DNA of 64,000 nt from contig CBDBMT010000003.1 in assembly GCA_965207585.1 (NCBI GenBank), positions 682,001-746,000 of the forward strand, read 5' to 3'. Under the pieces are notes generated by a model. The model searched no databases. It saw only the letters and a list, made by a program, of their open reading frames with translations, and was not told where the DNA came from. This document shows, in pieces, positions 8,719 through 16,745 of the stretch (position 1 is the stretch's first letter; each line of letters begins with the position of its first letter). A program made the translations under genes and the position numbers. The DNA comes from Bin87 sp965207585. GTDB taxonomy: Bacteria > Chloroflexota > Dehalococcoidia > Lucifugimonadales > UBA3495.

Positions 8719-9021
8719 CTATACGAAGAGGCGTCCCCAAACGTTCTGCAGCGTCATCGGCGACTGCATGATGGTCAAAATCATCATGACCACGGCTCCC
8801 GCCAGTGCGGCGACGCCGATCACGGTGAGGGGTAATCGCAAACGCGAGAAGAACGCCGGGTAGGTGCCGGTCTGCACTCCCGACGGGATCAGCCCATGCG
8901 CGATCAGCATGCTGAACGCAAAGACGATAATCAGGGGGAAATAAATCCACAGGTACGTCAGCCAGAGGCTGACATCGGCCCAGAGAGCCGCGTTCATCGC
9001 GTTGGGGTCGGTTTGCGGCAT
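8719..9021 (-). CDS. Small two-helix membrane protein at the head of the ACIII operon
   Basis: 100 aa with two membrane segments (about residues 17-45 and 60-86) and a C-terminal NVWGRLFV tail. I do not recognise a named family. It is the first gene after the operon promoter, 82 bases upstream of actA on the same strand, so it is likely made with ACIII. It might be an assembly factor or an extra small subunit, as ActG-type small proteins are known in other ACIII operons, but no sequence motif ties it to ActG. ATG at 9021 is chosen; the internal Met at residue 9 is an alternative. Confidence 0.7.
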   Translation of the reverse strand: MPQTDPNAMNAALWADVSLWLTYLWIYFPLIIVFAFSMLIAHGLIPSGVQTGTYPAFFSRLRLPLTVIGVAALAGAVVMMILTIMQSPMTLQNVWGRLFV

Positions 9022-9123
9022 GTGGCTGGTGAACCTGCGCTCGAACGTTTGATGCTGGGCTATCTGCCCAAGGATCGACCACGTAAAGCGGCTAAAATTA
9101 CGTAGCCCGTTTTTGGCTGGTGA

Positions 9124-9152
9124 AAATTATCACATTCAATATGGCCTGTCAA
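9124..9152 (-). promoter_or_regulatory. Sigma70-type promoter of the ACIII operon
   Basis: Read on the minus strand: TTGACA at 9152-9147, a 17-base spacer, then TAATTT at 9129-9124. The -35 is a perfect consensus match. The predicted start of transcription leaves a leader of about 95 bases before the 9021 start codon. Confidence 0.65.
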
Positions 9153-9283
9153 CAAGATTCACGGACGCCTCAAGGACCTTTCACGGCCTGCTGTCGCTGC
9201 ACAGCCGAACGCGCCGGCCGCTCCGCCCGGTGGCAATCGGACTGTGCCAACCCAGGACCGGCGCAGGGTTATTGGGCCGTGCG

Positions 9284-10021
9284 CTACCGGCCCTCGCGCA
9301 GCCGATGCAGTTCCGCCGCCAGTTCCTGAACCCGGGCCTCGGCGGAGGCTGCCCGAGCCTCGGCAGCCTCCGCCCGGACGGTTTGCTCATCGGCCCGGGC
9401 GGTTTCGCCGGGCAGCGTCGGGACGTGCTCTCCGGTGACCGGGTCGTGCCAGCCCAGGTAACGGTTCTCAGCCCGCAGGTCCAGGTTCAGCGCAGCGCTG
9501 TTTCCCTGGAACACCCCGGGCGCGATTTCGTCGATCTCGATAGCCTCGTACTTATCGTCCAGCAGTCGATAACCCCGCAGGATGAACCCGTAGAACCGCC
9601 CGTCCCTATCGAACAGCCAGTATTCCCCCACGCCCATCCGCTCGTAGTAGTCCATCTTCCCGGCCAGGTCATCGCTGGCGGTGCGCCGCGACGCCACCTC
9701 CAGGATGAAGTCCGGCGGCTTGCTCTGTTCGGACACGATATAGCCGTTGCTGGCTTCGTAGGCATCCGGGTCAGCGCCAAAGGCCACCAGCAGGTCGGGG
9801 TAGCGGCTTTCGCCGGCCACGTAGGCCGGGCCGGGGACGACGTAGTGCTCGGCGCTGACGATGGTGGTATCGGGGTCGCCCAGGCGTTGGGCGATATTGG
9901 CGATGGCGCCGTACCGGTGCAGGCTGTCAACGCTGGTCATGTCGTCAGGATGCTTCTCCGGTATGTCGGGCAGGCGGAAGAAGGGCTGGGCCGGCGGCTT
10001 GGCGGGTCGGGCAGTGGTCAT
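9284..10021 (-). CDS. Uma2-type PD-(D/E)XK nuclease family protein with C-terminal coiled coil
   Basis: 245 aa. The middle (about residues 60-165) has the Uma2/DUF820 pattern: YPDLLVAF, PPDFILEVASRRTASDD, then a Lys in the LAGKMDYYERMGVGEYW element, giving the D...E-x-K-like core of the restriction-endonuclease fold. The last 45 residues are Ala/Glu/Arg-rich and predicted coiled coil. Proteins of this family are common in Cyanobacteria and Chloroflexota, often in many copies; their cellular role is not established. It stands alone, divergent from the TPP-enzyme genes on its right. Confidence 0.8.
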   Translation of the reverse strand: MTTARPAKPPAQPFFRLPDIPEKHPDDMTSVDSLHRYGAIANIAQRLGDPDTTIVSAEHYVVPGPAYVAGESRYPDLLVAFGADPDAYEASNGYIVSEQSKPPDFILEVASRRTASDDLAGKMDYYERMGVGEYWLFDRDGRFYGFILRGYRLLDDKYEAIEIDEIAPGVFQGNSAALNLDLRAENRYLGWHDPVTGEHVPTLPGETARADEQTVRAEAAEARAASAEARVQELAAELHRLREGR

Positions 10022-10162
10022 GCTGAACCTCGATGGGCAAGTCAGTGGTGTAGCTGGGCGCCGGTGAACGCATCATACCACTGCGGCGGTTGGATCAAGG
10101 CGAAGTGAGGCGCGCGGATCGCTTCGCCTGGAGCCTGACCAGCCGCTCTGCCACTGCTTTCG

Positions 10163-10191
10163 TTGACGCCCCAAATGCCGCCCCATATAAT
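10163..10191 (+). promoter_or_regulatory. Sigma70-type promoter of the TPP decarboxylase genes
   Basis: TTGACG at 10163-10168, 17 bases, TATAAT at 10186-10191. The leader to the ATG at 10257 is about 58 bases. Confidence 0.65.
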
Positions 10192-10256
10192 GCCGGATGG
10201 ACTTAAATGTACCGCCAGCGCGCCTCTCCCGGCGCATTTTTCAAGGAGTCTCCCGA

Positions 10257-10769
10257 ATGACCACCGAAGTCTACGAATCCGTCCTGCATCCGCAATCCCT
10301 GGTTGCGGAGCTGAAGAAAAACAGCGTCTCGCACGTCGTGTGGCTGCCCGACAGCGAGACCAATTTCCTGTACAACATGATGATGGAAGAGCCCACGCTG
10401 GACCTGATCCCGGTGTGCCGCGAGGGTGAGACCATGGCCGTCGCCGCGGGACTGTGGGTCGGCGGCGCCAACCCCGTGGTGCTTATCCAGAACACCGGCG
10501 TCTTCGAGGCCGGCGACTCCATTCGCGGCCTGTGCCTGGACCTTAACCAGCCCCTGGTCATGCTGGTCGGCTATCGCGGCTGGACCCGCCGCGGTCCCAC
10601 CCCCGACTCCGCCGGCCGGTTCATCGAGCACATCCTCCACGCCTGGGGCATCAACTACTACCTCGTGGAAACTGACGACGACGCCGATCGCATCAGCATC
10701 GCCTTCGAGGAATCCCAGCGCCTCAGCCGGCCCGTGGCCGTCCTGATCGGCACCGAGTTCGGCGCCTAG
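10257..10769 (+). CDS. Sulfopyruvate/phosphonopyruvate decarboxylase-like protein, alpha (PYR-domain) subunit
   Basis: 170 aa. The sequence matches the N-terminal, pyrimidine-binding half of TPP-dependent decarboxylases of the ComD/Ppd type: a VCREGETMAVAAG segment (about residues 56-68) contains the conserved Glu that activates TPP, followed by NPVVLIQNTGVFEAGDSIRGL. The partner beta subunit follows after 56 bases. Start ATG at 10257 is chosen for the AAGGAG ribosome site 7 bases upstream; an in-frame ATG at 10197 lacks one. The true substrate could be sulfopyruvate, phosphonopyruvate or another 2-oxo acid; no coenzyme M genes are nearby to favour ComDE. Confidence 0.82.
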   Translation: MTTEVYESVLHPQSLVAELKKNSVSHVVWLPDSETNFLYNMMMEEPTLDLIPVCREGETMAVAAGLWVGGANPVVLIQNTGVFEAGDSIRGLCLDLNQPLVMLVGYRGWTRRGPTPDSAGRFIEHILHAWGINYYLVETDDDADRISIAFEESQRLSRPVAVLIGTEFGA

Positions 10770-10825
10770 ACATCCGCCGCCGCGCCGCAGGTTATTCCCG
10801 CGCCACCTTCCCAGGAGCAAGTCCC

Positions 10826-11422
10826 ATGATCAACAACACTGACGCCGTGCGACTGATTGACAGCAACCGCGAAGATGCCGTCGTCGTCCCCACCATGAAC
10901 GCCGGCAACGTCCGGTTCGGCCTGCCCTCCGTCACCACCAACCAGAACCTGGACCTGCCGATCTCCGGCGCCATGGGCAAGGCCAGCAACGTCGGCCTCG
11001 GCATCGCCCTGGCCCAGCCCGACCGCAAGGTGATGGTGCTGGACGGCGACGGAAGCCTGCTGATGAACCTCGGCGCGCTGGTCACCACTGCCACCAAGGC
11101 GCCCAAGAACTTCTATCATTTCCTCTTCAACAACGGAGTCTACGCCGTCACTGGCGGTCAGCCCATCCCCGGCTCCGAAGGCGTGACTGACTGGGAGGAG
11201 GTTGCCAGGGGCGCCGGCTATGCGGCGGTCTTCTCCTTCGACAACCTGGAAGACTTCACCACCGGCATCAGCGAAGTGCTGGCCGCCGAGGGTCCGGTAT
11301 TCATCCACCTTGCCGTGGAGCCCGAGATCGAGAACACCCCGGTGCAGTTCCGCACCCGCGCCTCCCGCACCGCGCAGCAGGCCTACGAGGAAGTCACCGC
11401 CGCCCTCTCCGGCGACAACTAG
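10826..11422 (+). CDS. Sulfopyruvate/phosphonopyruvate decarboxylase-like protein, beta (TPP-binding) subunit
   Basis: 198 aa. The TPP-diphosphate/Mg2+ motif is intact: LDGDGSLLMNLGAL (GDG-x(4)-N, about residues 72-81), and NNGVYAVTGGQP follows as expected for this family. It pairs with the 10257-10769 PYR-domain protein to form an alpha-beta TPP decarboxylase. AGGAG lies 8 bases upstream of the ATG. A related but degenerate protein is encoded at 12470-13039. Family is clear; substrate is not. Confidence 0.84.
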   Translation: MINNTDAVRLIDSNREDAVVVPTMNAGNVRFGLPSVTTNQNLDLPISGAMGKASNVGLGIALAQPDRKVMVLDGDGSLLMNLGALVTTATKAPKNFYHFLFNNGVYAVTGGQPIPGSEGVTDWEEVARGAGYAAVFSFDNLEDFTTGISEVLAAEGPVFIHLAVEPEIENTPVQFRTRASRTAQQAYEEVTAALSGDN

Positions 11423-11647
11423 TCAACCCGACAGCCCCGCCCGCCTATAGGCCCCGGCTGCGCTTTGAACGCCCAGCGCGGATTGCCGGAGACCATCACG
11501 GCGGGCGGCGTCACCAGGCGTCACCAGATGGCTGACCCGGCATACGCGGGAGGATTCACGCGCCGAGGTTACCGCCTACCGAATTCAGCACGCTCTTGAA
11601 AATTGGGTTTTCGCGGCATCTGCACGAACCGGAGAGGTAGTACAACT

Positions 11648-11827
11648 ATGACCTACTGGGGGATTGTCCCCGGGCGCGACGTGATGTTGCGAGTTTCCGT
11701 TTCTCTGGATGACGCCGAGATTGTGTCAGCCCATTTTGACCAGCATGCAACCAGACGGATTGCTGAAGCCGGCCGGCCCTGGTTTAATCAACGTCGCATG
11801 GGCTTGGAGGTGCGGGATGCAGGCTAG
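11648..11827 (+). CDS. Small hypothetical protein paired with a DUF2283-like gene
   Basis: 59 aa from ATG at 11648, with GGAGAGG 10 bases upstream. The sequence is compact and charged with an HFDQHATRRIAEAG segment; no family is recognised. Its 3' end overlaps the next gene by 11 bases, so the two may be co-translated. The layout (a short protein overlapping a DUF2283 gene) resembles toxin-antitoxin pairs where DUF2283 partners a DUF4258-type toxin, but I see no such motif here. The 225 bases to its left hold nothing else I recognise. Confidence 0.4.
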   Translation: MTYWGIVPGRDVMLRVSVSLDDAEIVSAHFDQHATRRIAEAGRPWFNQRRMGLEVRDAG

Positions 11828-12218
11828 ATACTACGCCGAAGACGACGCTCTGGTGATAAGCGGAACCCGGAGTGGACGCAGCGGCGCTGCGCTACGGGAC
11901 GACTTCGGGATCATTCTCGACCTTGCGGACGAAGGCAGCGAGGATGTTACGCGGATAGACATACTGAACGTCAGCTGGTTCCTCCCTTTGAGGGCCGAGC
12001 GGGGCTACGACGCCGACACCGACACGCTGACCCTGGGCGACAAGCCGGACGCGGACGCCGATTACCGCGTGGTGGACAACGGCGACTTCGTGAGCTACCG
12101 GCAGTGGTTTGACGACGGAAGCGGCTGGGACATCGTGGCGGTGGACCTGCGGCAGGCATCCAAATATCTGGCTCCGGCGCGGGCCGCTCCGGCACAGCCG
12201 GAGACCGTCAGCCTCTGA
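11817..12218 (+). CDS. DUF2283-like small protein
   Basis: 133 aa. The N-terminal 50 residues follow the DUF2283 pattern (YYAEDDALVISG ... GIILDLADEGSEDVTRIDILN). The C-terminal half has a YDADTDTLTLGDKPDADADYRVVDNGD segment, which could be a second copy of the same beta-rich unit. GGAGGTGCGGG precedes the ATG. Function unknown; DUF2283 proteins are often the antitoxin-like partner of a small gene, here the overlapping 11648-11827. Confidence 0.6.
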   Translation: MQARYYAEDDALVISGTRSGRSGAALRDDFGIILDLADEGSEDVTRIDILNVSWFLPLRAERGYDADTDTLTLGDKPDADADYRVVDNGDFVSYRQWFDDGSGWDIVAVDLRQASKYLAPARAAPAQPETVSL

Positions 12219-12236
12219 CGACCCAGCCCGCCGGCC

Positions 12237-12473
12237 ATGCCCAAGTTCCGCCCCTTCAGCATCTTTGGCCGCCTGTTCGCGTCGGCCGTGGTGGTGGCCG
12301 GCTTCTACCTGCTGTGGCTGGGCTTCGTGGAGGGCAACGCGCTGAAGGCCGTTCCCGGCGCCGTGCTCATCCCGGCGGGGCTGTACCTCATGGTTTCCCA
12401 GCGCCGCGCCGAAGCCCGCCGCGACTCTGACAACGCCGCAGACCCGAACCTGTCAACGGACGATCCGGAATGA
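12237..12473 (+). CDS. Small two-helix membrane protein
   Basis: 78 aa with two hydrophobic segments (about residues 12-31 and 36-52) and an acidic C-terminal tail. No family recognised. Its stop overlaps the next start (ATGA at 12470), so it is coupled to the degenerate TPP-like gene. It may anchor or accompany that protein at the membrane; this is inference from the overlap only. Confidence 0.6.
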   Translation: MPKFRPFSIFGRLFASAVVVAGFYLLWLGFVEGNALKAVPGAVLIPAGLYLMVSQRRAEARRDSDNAADPNLSTDDPE

Positions 12474-13039
12474 TCTCCTCTCGCGAGGTCGCCCGCGCCA
12501 TCAACTACCACCGCCAGGACGCGCTGGTAGTGTCAACCTCCGCCGCCCTGCGCGACTGGCACAACGTCTCCGAGCGGCGTGAGTTGGACGTCGACCTCAC
12601 TGATTGCATGGACCGCGCGCCGGCGGTTGGGCTGGGGCTGTCCATCGCCCAGCCCAACCGCCGCATCCTGGTGCTGGACTGCGACGCGACCCTGCGCACC
12701 GACCTGGCCAGCCTGGCCACCATCGGCGAGGCAGCCCCGGCGAACTTCGTGCACTTCGTGCTGGAGGACGCCGACCACACCTCCACCGAGGGAATGCCCA
12801 TCCGCGGGCTTGACCGGGTGGATTTCGAGGGCATGGCCCGCAGCGCCGGCTATGCCCACGCCTGCCGGTTCGACAACCTGGAGGAGTTCCTGATCGGCCT
12901 GGAGGACATCATGGACCGCGCCGGCCCAGTGCTCGTCGCCGTGAAGGTGCTGCCCGAGCCGGAACCGCCGGCCTTCCCGGAACGCACCATGGCCGACGGC
13001 TGGGCAGAGGTGCGCCGCACGCTCAGCGATAAACCCTAG
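12470..13039 (+). CDS. TPP-binding beta-subunit-like protein with a degenerate cofactor motif
   Basis: 189 aa. It is paralogous to the 10826-11422 beta subunit: both share the RxxxINxxxxDAxVV start, APAVGLGLSIAQP vs AMGKASNVGLGIALAQP, and RFDNLEEF vs SFDNLEDF. The TPP motif is lost: where the paralogue has GDGSLLMN this protein has CDATLRTD, so Mg2+-TPP binding is doubtful. It could be a regulatory or scaffolding paralogue, or bind another ligand. It is coupled to the small membrane protein upstream. Its TAG stop shares the palindrome CTAG with the stop of the convergent regulator gene. Confidence 0.75.
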   Translation: MISSREVARAINYHRQDALVVSTSAALRDWHNVSERRELDVDLTDCMDRAPAVGLGLSIAQPNRRILVLDCDATLRTDLASLATIGEAAPANFVHFVLEDADHTSTEGMPIRGLDRVDFEGMARSAGYAHACRFDNLEEFLIGLEDIMDRAGPVLVAVKVLPEPEPPAFPERTMADGWAEVRRTLSDKP

Positions 13040-13770
13040 TCGTCGGCTTCCTCACCCCCGGCCGGTCGCACCACGATCTGCCGCGCCACGTTGTAGCCGA
13101 TGGAGATGCGGTCCACCTCCGTCTCCACCTGCATGACGCCCAGGTAGGGCATGCCCTCCAGGAGCGTGATCCGGCGTTCAGGCACCAATCGCGCCGCGCC
13201 CAGGAATTTCAGCAACTCCGCGTCCTCTTCCGGGACTCGATCCACCAGGTAGGCCGTGCCGCTGGTGGCGTTGTCAAGGGTGACCGCTCCCGGCGGCGGC
13301 GTTGTCGGCCCGCTGCCCGGTATCGGCCAGCCGAAGGGCGAGTGGGTCGGGTTGCCCAATCGCTCCATGAGCTTGGCTTCCATGGCGTCGGACATGCCGT
13401 GCTCCAGCTGGTGCGCCTCGATGTGGGCCTCGTGCAGCTCCATCCCCAGCAGGCTTACCACGAGCCACTCTGCCAGCCGGTGGCGCCGCGCGATGTTTTC
13501 GCCTTCCTTCTTGCCGCGCGTCGTCATCCGGATGCGCTTGTCGTTGCCGATATCCACCAGGCCCTGCTTCTGCATCCGGCGCAGCATTCCGGCCACCGAC
13601 GGCACCGAGGTGCCCAAGCCTTCCGTGGGCGGCAACTGTCTCAACGCTTCAGTGAGCTGGGTCAGTGTGGGAATCTCCGAGTCCTCCCACATCTTGTACA
13701 GCGACAGCAGGTAGTTCTCGGTAACCGGCGACAATCGGTCCGGCGTATCGTGCCCTTCCGTCTGGGTCAT
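13036..13770 (-). CDS. DtxR/MntR-family metal-dependent transcription regulator
   Basis: 244 aa. Residues about 10-75 form a winged helix (SVPSVAGMLRRMQKQGLVDI is the recognition region). A metal-binding/dimerisation region follows with LHEAHIEAHQLEHGMSD, the E-x-x-x-H-x-x-E-H pattern of DtxR/MntR. The C-terminal 75 residues look like the FeoA/SH3-like third domain. It would repress metal-uptake genes when Mn2+ or Fe2+ is plentiful. ATG at 13770 is preferred over upstream in-frame codons because the conserved part starts a few residues later and a TATAAT box lies 71 bases upstream. Metal specificity is not decided by sequence. Confidence 0.85.
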   Translation of the reverse strand: MTQTEGHDTPDRLSPVTENYLLSLYKMWEDSEIPTLTQLTEALRQLPPTEGLGTSVPSVAGMLRRMQKQGLVDIGNDKRIRMTTRGKKEGENIARRHRLAEWLVVSLLGMELHEAHIEAHQLEHGMSDAMEAKLMERLGNPTHSPFGWPIPGSGPTTPPPGAVTLDNATSGTAYLVDRVPEEDAELLKFLGAARLVPERRITLLEGMPYLGVMQVETEVDRISIGYNVARQIVVRPAGGEEADD

Positions 13771-13840
13771 GGTTTCGGTGGCGGTTCTGCGTGGTCGCGG
13801 CACGACCCCTTCCTCCGGGGATGGATCAAGATGTGCCGCG

Positions 13841-13846
13841 ATTATA
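13841..13846 (-). promoter_or_regulatory. Probable -10 box upstream of the DtxR-family gene
   Basis: TATAAT on the minus strand, followed by CG. Similar boxes precede many genes in this window. No good -35 was seen. Confidence 0.4.
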
Positions 13847-13909
13847 CCGCATGCCCCGTTTGCGGATGATGGGACACTATCGGCGCGGCCCAGGGCGATT
13901 GCACGGCGC

Positions 13910-14596
13910 TTACAGGATGTCCAGCAGTTCCCGCAGGTCGCTGATCTCGTGGTCCGGCATGACGCCGGAGACGTTTGTCGCGCCATCCGCATTGAGCCAC
14001 ACGCTGCGGATGCCGCACTCATTTGCGCCCATGACGTCGCTCTGGAGGGAATCGCCAACGTGGACCACCTGCGCCGCGCTGCGGCCGCATTTGTTCAGGG
14101 CCAGCTCGAAGATGCGAGGATCCGGCTTGGCGATGCCGCAATCCTGGGCCAGGATCACAAAGCTGAAAATGCCGCTGAGACCCACCCTCCCCGGGTAGGT
14201 GTTCCCGTTGGACACCACGCCCAACTGGTAGCGGCCCCTGAGGTTGTCCAGCAGGTCAGGAACGCCGGCAAACGGCCGGGTGGCCGCGAACCGGACCGCA
14301 TTGTAGACCTCGAACAAGCGCTGGGCATCATCCTCGCTGGGGTGTCCGACCTCCTCCAGCGTTCGGGCCAGGGACTCGCGACGGATGGTTTCCACCAGGG
14401 TCGTGCTTTCGCTCATCTCAGCGGCGACGGCCTCCCGGATCTCCACCATCCGCTCAACGGTAAGCGCGTCGGCCGCTGCGTTGTCTACTATCCGCCGTAG
14501 CACAACCAGCGTCTCTCCCAGCGCGGCCCGCATAGCGTCACGGAAGTTCCAAAGAGTATCGTCCCCATCGAAGAAAATAGCTCTTATGTGGTTCAC
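13910..14596 (-). CDS. HAD-superfamily hydrolase
   Basis: 228 aa. All four HAD motifs are visible: FFDGDDTLW (motif I, residues 8-16, nucleophile Asp), VVSNGN (motif II, about residue 125), a Lys in IAKPDPRIF (motif III, about 151-159) and HVGDSLQSDVMGA (motif IV, about 175-187). The helical cap between motifs I and II marks a type-I HAD such as a phosphoglycolate-like or nucleotide phosphatase, or a dehalogenase. The DGDDT form and lack of the dehalogenase Arg/Asn set favour a phosphatase. Substrate unknown. A TATAAT box reads towards it at 14713-14708. Confidence 0.85.
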   Translation of the reverse strand: MNHIRAIFFDGDDTLWNFRDAMRAALGETLVVLRRIVDNAAADALTVERMVEIREAVAAEMSESTTLVETIRRESLARTLEEVGHPSEDDAQRLFEVYNAVRFAATRPFAGVPDLLDNLRGRYQLGVVSNGNTYPGRVGLSGIFSFVILAQDCGIAKPDPRIFELALNKCGRSAAQVVHVGDSLQSDVMGANECGIRSVWLNADGATNVSGVMPDHEISDLRELLDIL

Positions 14597-14838
14597 GTCA
14601 AATCTCCGACGGCGCGAACTTGGATCAGCGCGATATATGGACGCTCAGCACGGTCAACTTCGGTCCGTTCGCGCGGTTATCGCATTGACCGCTATGGCGC
14701 GCCTTCCATTATAGGCCAGGCGAATCGGAGGTACCCGACAGCGGTGCCTCGCGTGCCAAGTTGACCTGCTATCAGCTCACCAGCCATAATCAATCCACAC
14801 GACGGCCGCGCGCCCGAAATGAACGACAGGAGTTCGAT

Positions 14839-15087
14839 ATGAAGACTAGAGGAGTGATCCGGGGCACGACCATCGAGTTGCAGATTCCCACGGACTTTCC
14901 CGACGGCCAGGTGGTGGCTGTGGAAATCAGCTTGCCAACGGCCCGAGAGGCTGCGGCGGGTGCCGTAGGTCACTCGGGACCAGACCTGATGAAAGCCGCC
15001 GACGAACTCCGGCAGAGCATTGCGGCACGGTTGGGTGGCAACCTGGACTCTTCAGTTGAGTACATTCGGGAGGACCGTGAAAGATGA
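14839..15087 (+). CDS. Antitoxin of a VapBC-type module
   Basis: 82 aa. An N-terminal beta-type segment (MKTRGVIRGTTIELQIPTDFPDGQVV) resembles AbrB/DUF104-like antitoxin N-termini, and the C-terminal half is helical with an acidic tail, as expected for toxin binding. AGGAG lies 7 bases before this ATG. Its stop overlaps the PIN gene start (ATGA, 15084-15087). It probably neutralises the PIN toxin and represses the operon. Confidence 0.78.
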   Translation: MKTRGVIRGTTIELQIPTDFPDGQVVAVEISLPTAREAAAGAVGHSGPDLMKAADELRQSIAARLGGNLDSSVEYIREDRER

Positions 15088-15515
15088 CGACCGGAGTCAT
15101 CGACACCAGCGCTTTGATTAAATTCGTCTTGCCCGAAGATCACTCCGACACCGCCCGAAACCTCATTGAACAGCACATATCGTCCGTGCTGGAATTATCG
15201 GCGCCGGAATACATTCTTGTCGAAGCCGCAAACGTCCTTTGGAAGCGCGTTTCGCGGAATGATCTGCTGCCTGGCGAAGCTGCCCAAGCACTGCACGAAC
15301 TTCGACGAGTCGACTTGGTGCTCATTCCTGAATCCCAGCTTCTTGATGACGCTCTCCTGCTTGCAGCCGAGATCAACATTACCGTTTATGATGCACTTTT
15401 CTGTGTGCTGGCCCAGCGGCAACAAGCTCCACTGATCACTGCCGACCTGCCGTTGGTAAGGCGCTTGGTAAGCAGCCCGATCCAAGCCCTCACGCTGGAC
15501 CAAATCCCGCGGTGA
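15084..15515 (+). CDS. PIN-domain toxin (VapC-like ribonuclease)
   Basis: 143 aa. The PIN acidic residues are visible: IDTSALIKF (first Asp, residue 7), a conserved Glu in ILVEAANVLWKR (about 47), and D in VYDALFCVLAQ plus TADLPL (about 103 and 121). The fold is a Mg2+-dependent endoribonuclease. It is translated from an ATGA overlap with the antitoxin. It lies convergent with the ABC ATPase gene. Confidence 0.88.
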   Translation: MTTGVIDTSALIKFVLPEDHSDTARNLIEQHISSVLELSAPEYILVEAANVLWKRVSRNDLLPGEAAQALHELRRVDLVLIPESQLLDDALLLAAEINITVYDALFCVLAQRQQAPLITADLPLVRRLVSSPIQALTLDQIPR

Positions 15516-15587
15516 CCGCGCCGCCCTCCTCAAATTAAAGCGCCGCCCCGTCCGGGCAGCGTCGCTAATCTGCGGTGGTAGCCGTCC

Positions 15588-16745
15588 TTACACGGGCGCG
15601 CCATCCAGTTCCGCCGCGTATGCCGGGGCGTCGAAGAAAGCCTGGCCATCGACAAAGGGCAGGAGCTTGTGGCCTTCTCGGAGGAGAGTGCGGACGCGGG
15701 ATCCGGGCTCAACGTGCTCAACGTGGGACTTCATCACCTGAACCCGCTGTCCCGACGGCAGCTCCACGGCGTACATGTGAAAGGCACCCATGAACTCGCG
15801 GCCAGTCACGATGCTGTCGCCCGTGTCGTCCGCAACGATGTCCAGGCAGTCGGGGCGCACCATGATCTGCAGGACCTTGTGCTCCGGCCACGGAGAGGGC
15901 CAGAAAGACGGCCATGGAGTGGCGCCGACCTCGCAGGCCAGGAAATCACCCTCCTGCCACGCGGGCAGGAAGTCGGCGGCGCCGAAGAACTCGGCGGTGA
16001 AGCGGTTGTCGGGGTTGTGGAATATTGACTCGGGAGAGCCCAGCTGTTCGATTTTTCCCGCGTTCATCACCACGACGCGGTCGCCCAGCTGCATGGCCTC
16101 TTCCTGGTCGTGGGTCACGCACACCACGGTGGCGCCGCGCTCGCGCAATATGGCCCGCACCTCGGTGCGTAATTGTTCCCGGAGGCCGCGGTCCAGACTG
16201 GAGAAGGGCTCGTCCATGAGGATCAGGTCCGGCTCGGGGGCCAGGGCACGGGCCAGCGCCACGCGCTGCTGCTGCCCCCCGGAGAGCTGGTGCGGGTACC
16301 GCTCGTCATAGCCTTCCAGGTCGACCATCCGCAGCGCCGCAGCCACCTGCTCCTTGCGATGCCGCGTGCGGCCCAGCCCGAAGGCGATGTTCTGCGCCAC
16401 GGTCAGGTGGGGGAACAGGGCGCCTTCCTGGAACACCATGCCGACGCGGCGCTTCTCCGGGCTCTCGTTCGCGCCCGGCCCGTACACGGTGCGCCCGCCG
16501 ATCTGTATGGTCCCGGCGTCGGGCGCGTCAAACCCGGCGATCAGACGCAGCGTGGTGGTCTTGCCGCACCCGCTGGGGCCCAACAGGCAAAGGATCTCTC
16601 CGGATTCAACGTCAAGGTCGACGTTGGCGACGGCTTGGGTTTCCCGAAAGGATTTCCACAAGCCCGACAACCGCAGGGCCTTGTGCCCGATAACCGTTCC
16701 GCTGACTGCTACCTGCGATTGGTGGTTAGATTGAGCGAAGGTCAT
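15588..16745 (-). CDS. Orphan ABC transporter ATP-binding protein (PotA/FbpC-type)
   Basis: 385 aa. Walker A GPSGCGKTTT (about residues 54-63), Q-loop in MVFQEGALFPHL, signature LSGGQQQRVALARAL (about 154-168), Walker B LILMDEPFSSLD and H-loop VTHDQEEAM are all present. The C-terminal 120 residues form a TOBE-like substrate-sensing domain, as in spermidine, iron(III) or sugar importers. No permease or binding protein of that class is adjacent, so it may serve a transporter encoded elsewhere, perhaps a shared one. The five binding proteins downstream are of a different class (family 5, normally using Dpp/Opp ATPases). Confidence 0.88.
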   Translation of the reverse strand: MTFAQSNHQSQVAVSGTVIGHKALRLSGLWKSFRETQAVANVDLDVESGEILCLLGPSGCGKTTTLRLIAGFDAPDAGTIQIGGRTVYGPGANESPEKRRVGMVFQEGALFPHLTVAQNIAFGLGRTRHRKEQVAAALRMVDLEGYDERYPHQLSGGQQQRVALARALAPEPDLILMDEPFSSLDRGLREQLRTEVRAILRERGATVVCVTHDQEEAMQLGDRVVVMNAGKIEQLGSPESIFHNPDNRFTAEFFGAADFLPAWQEGDFLACEVGATPWPSFWPSPWPEHKVLQIMVRPDCLDIVADDTGDSIVTGREFMGAFHMYAVELPSGQRVQVMKSHVEHVEPGSRVRTLLREGHKLLPFVDGQAFFDAPAYAAELDGAPV

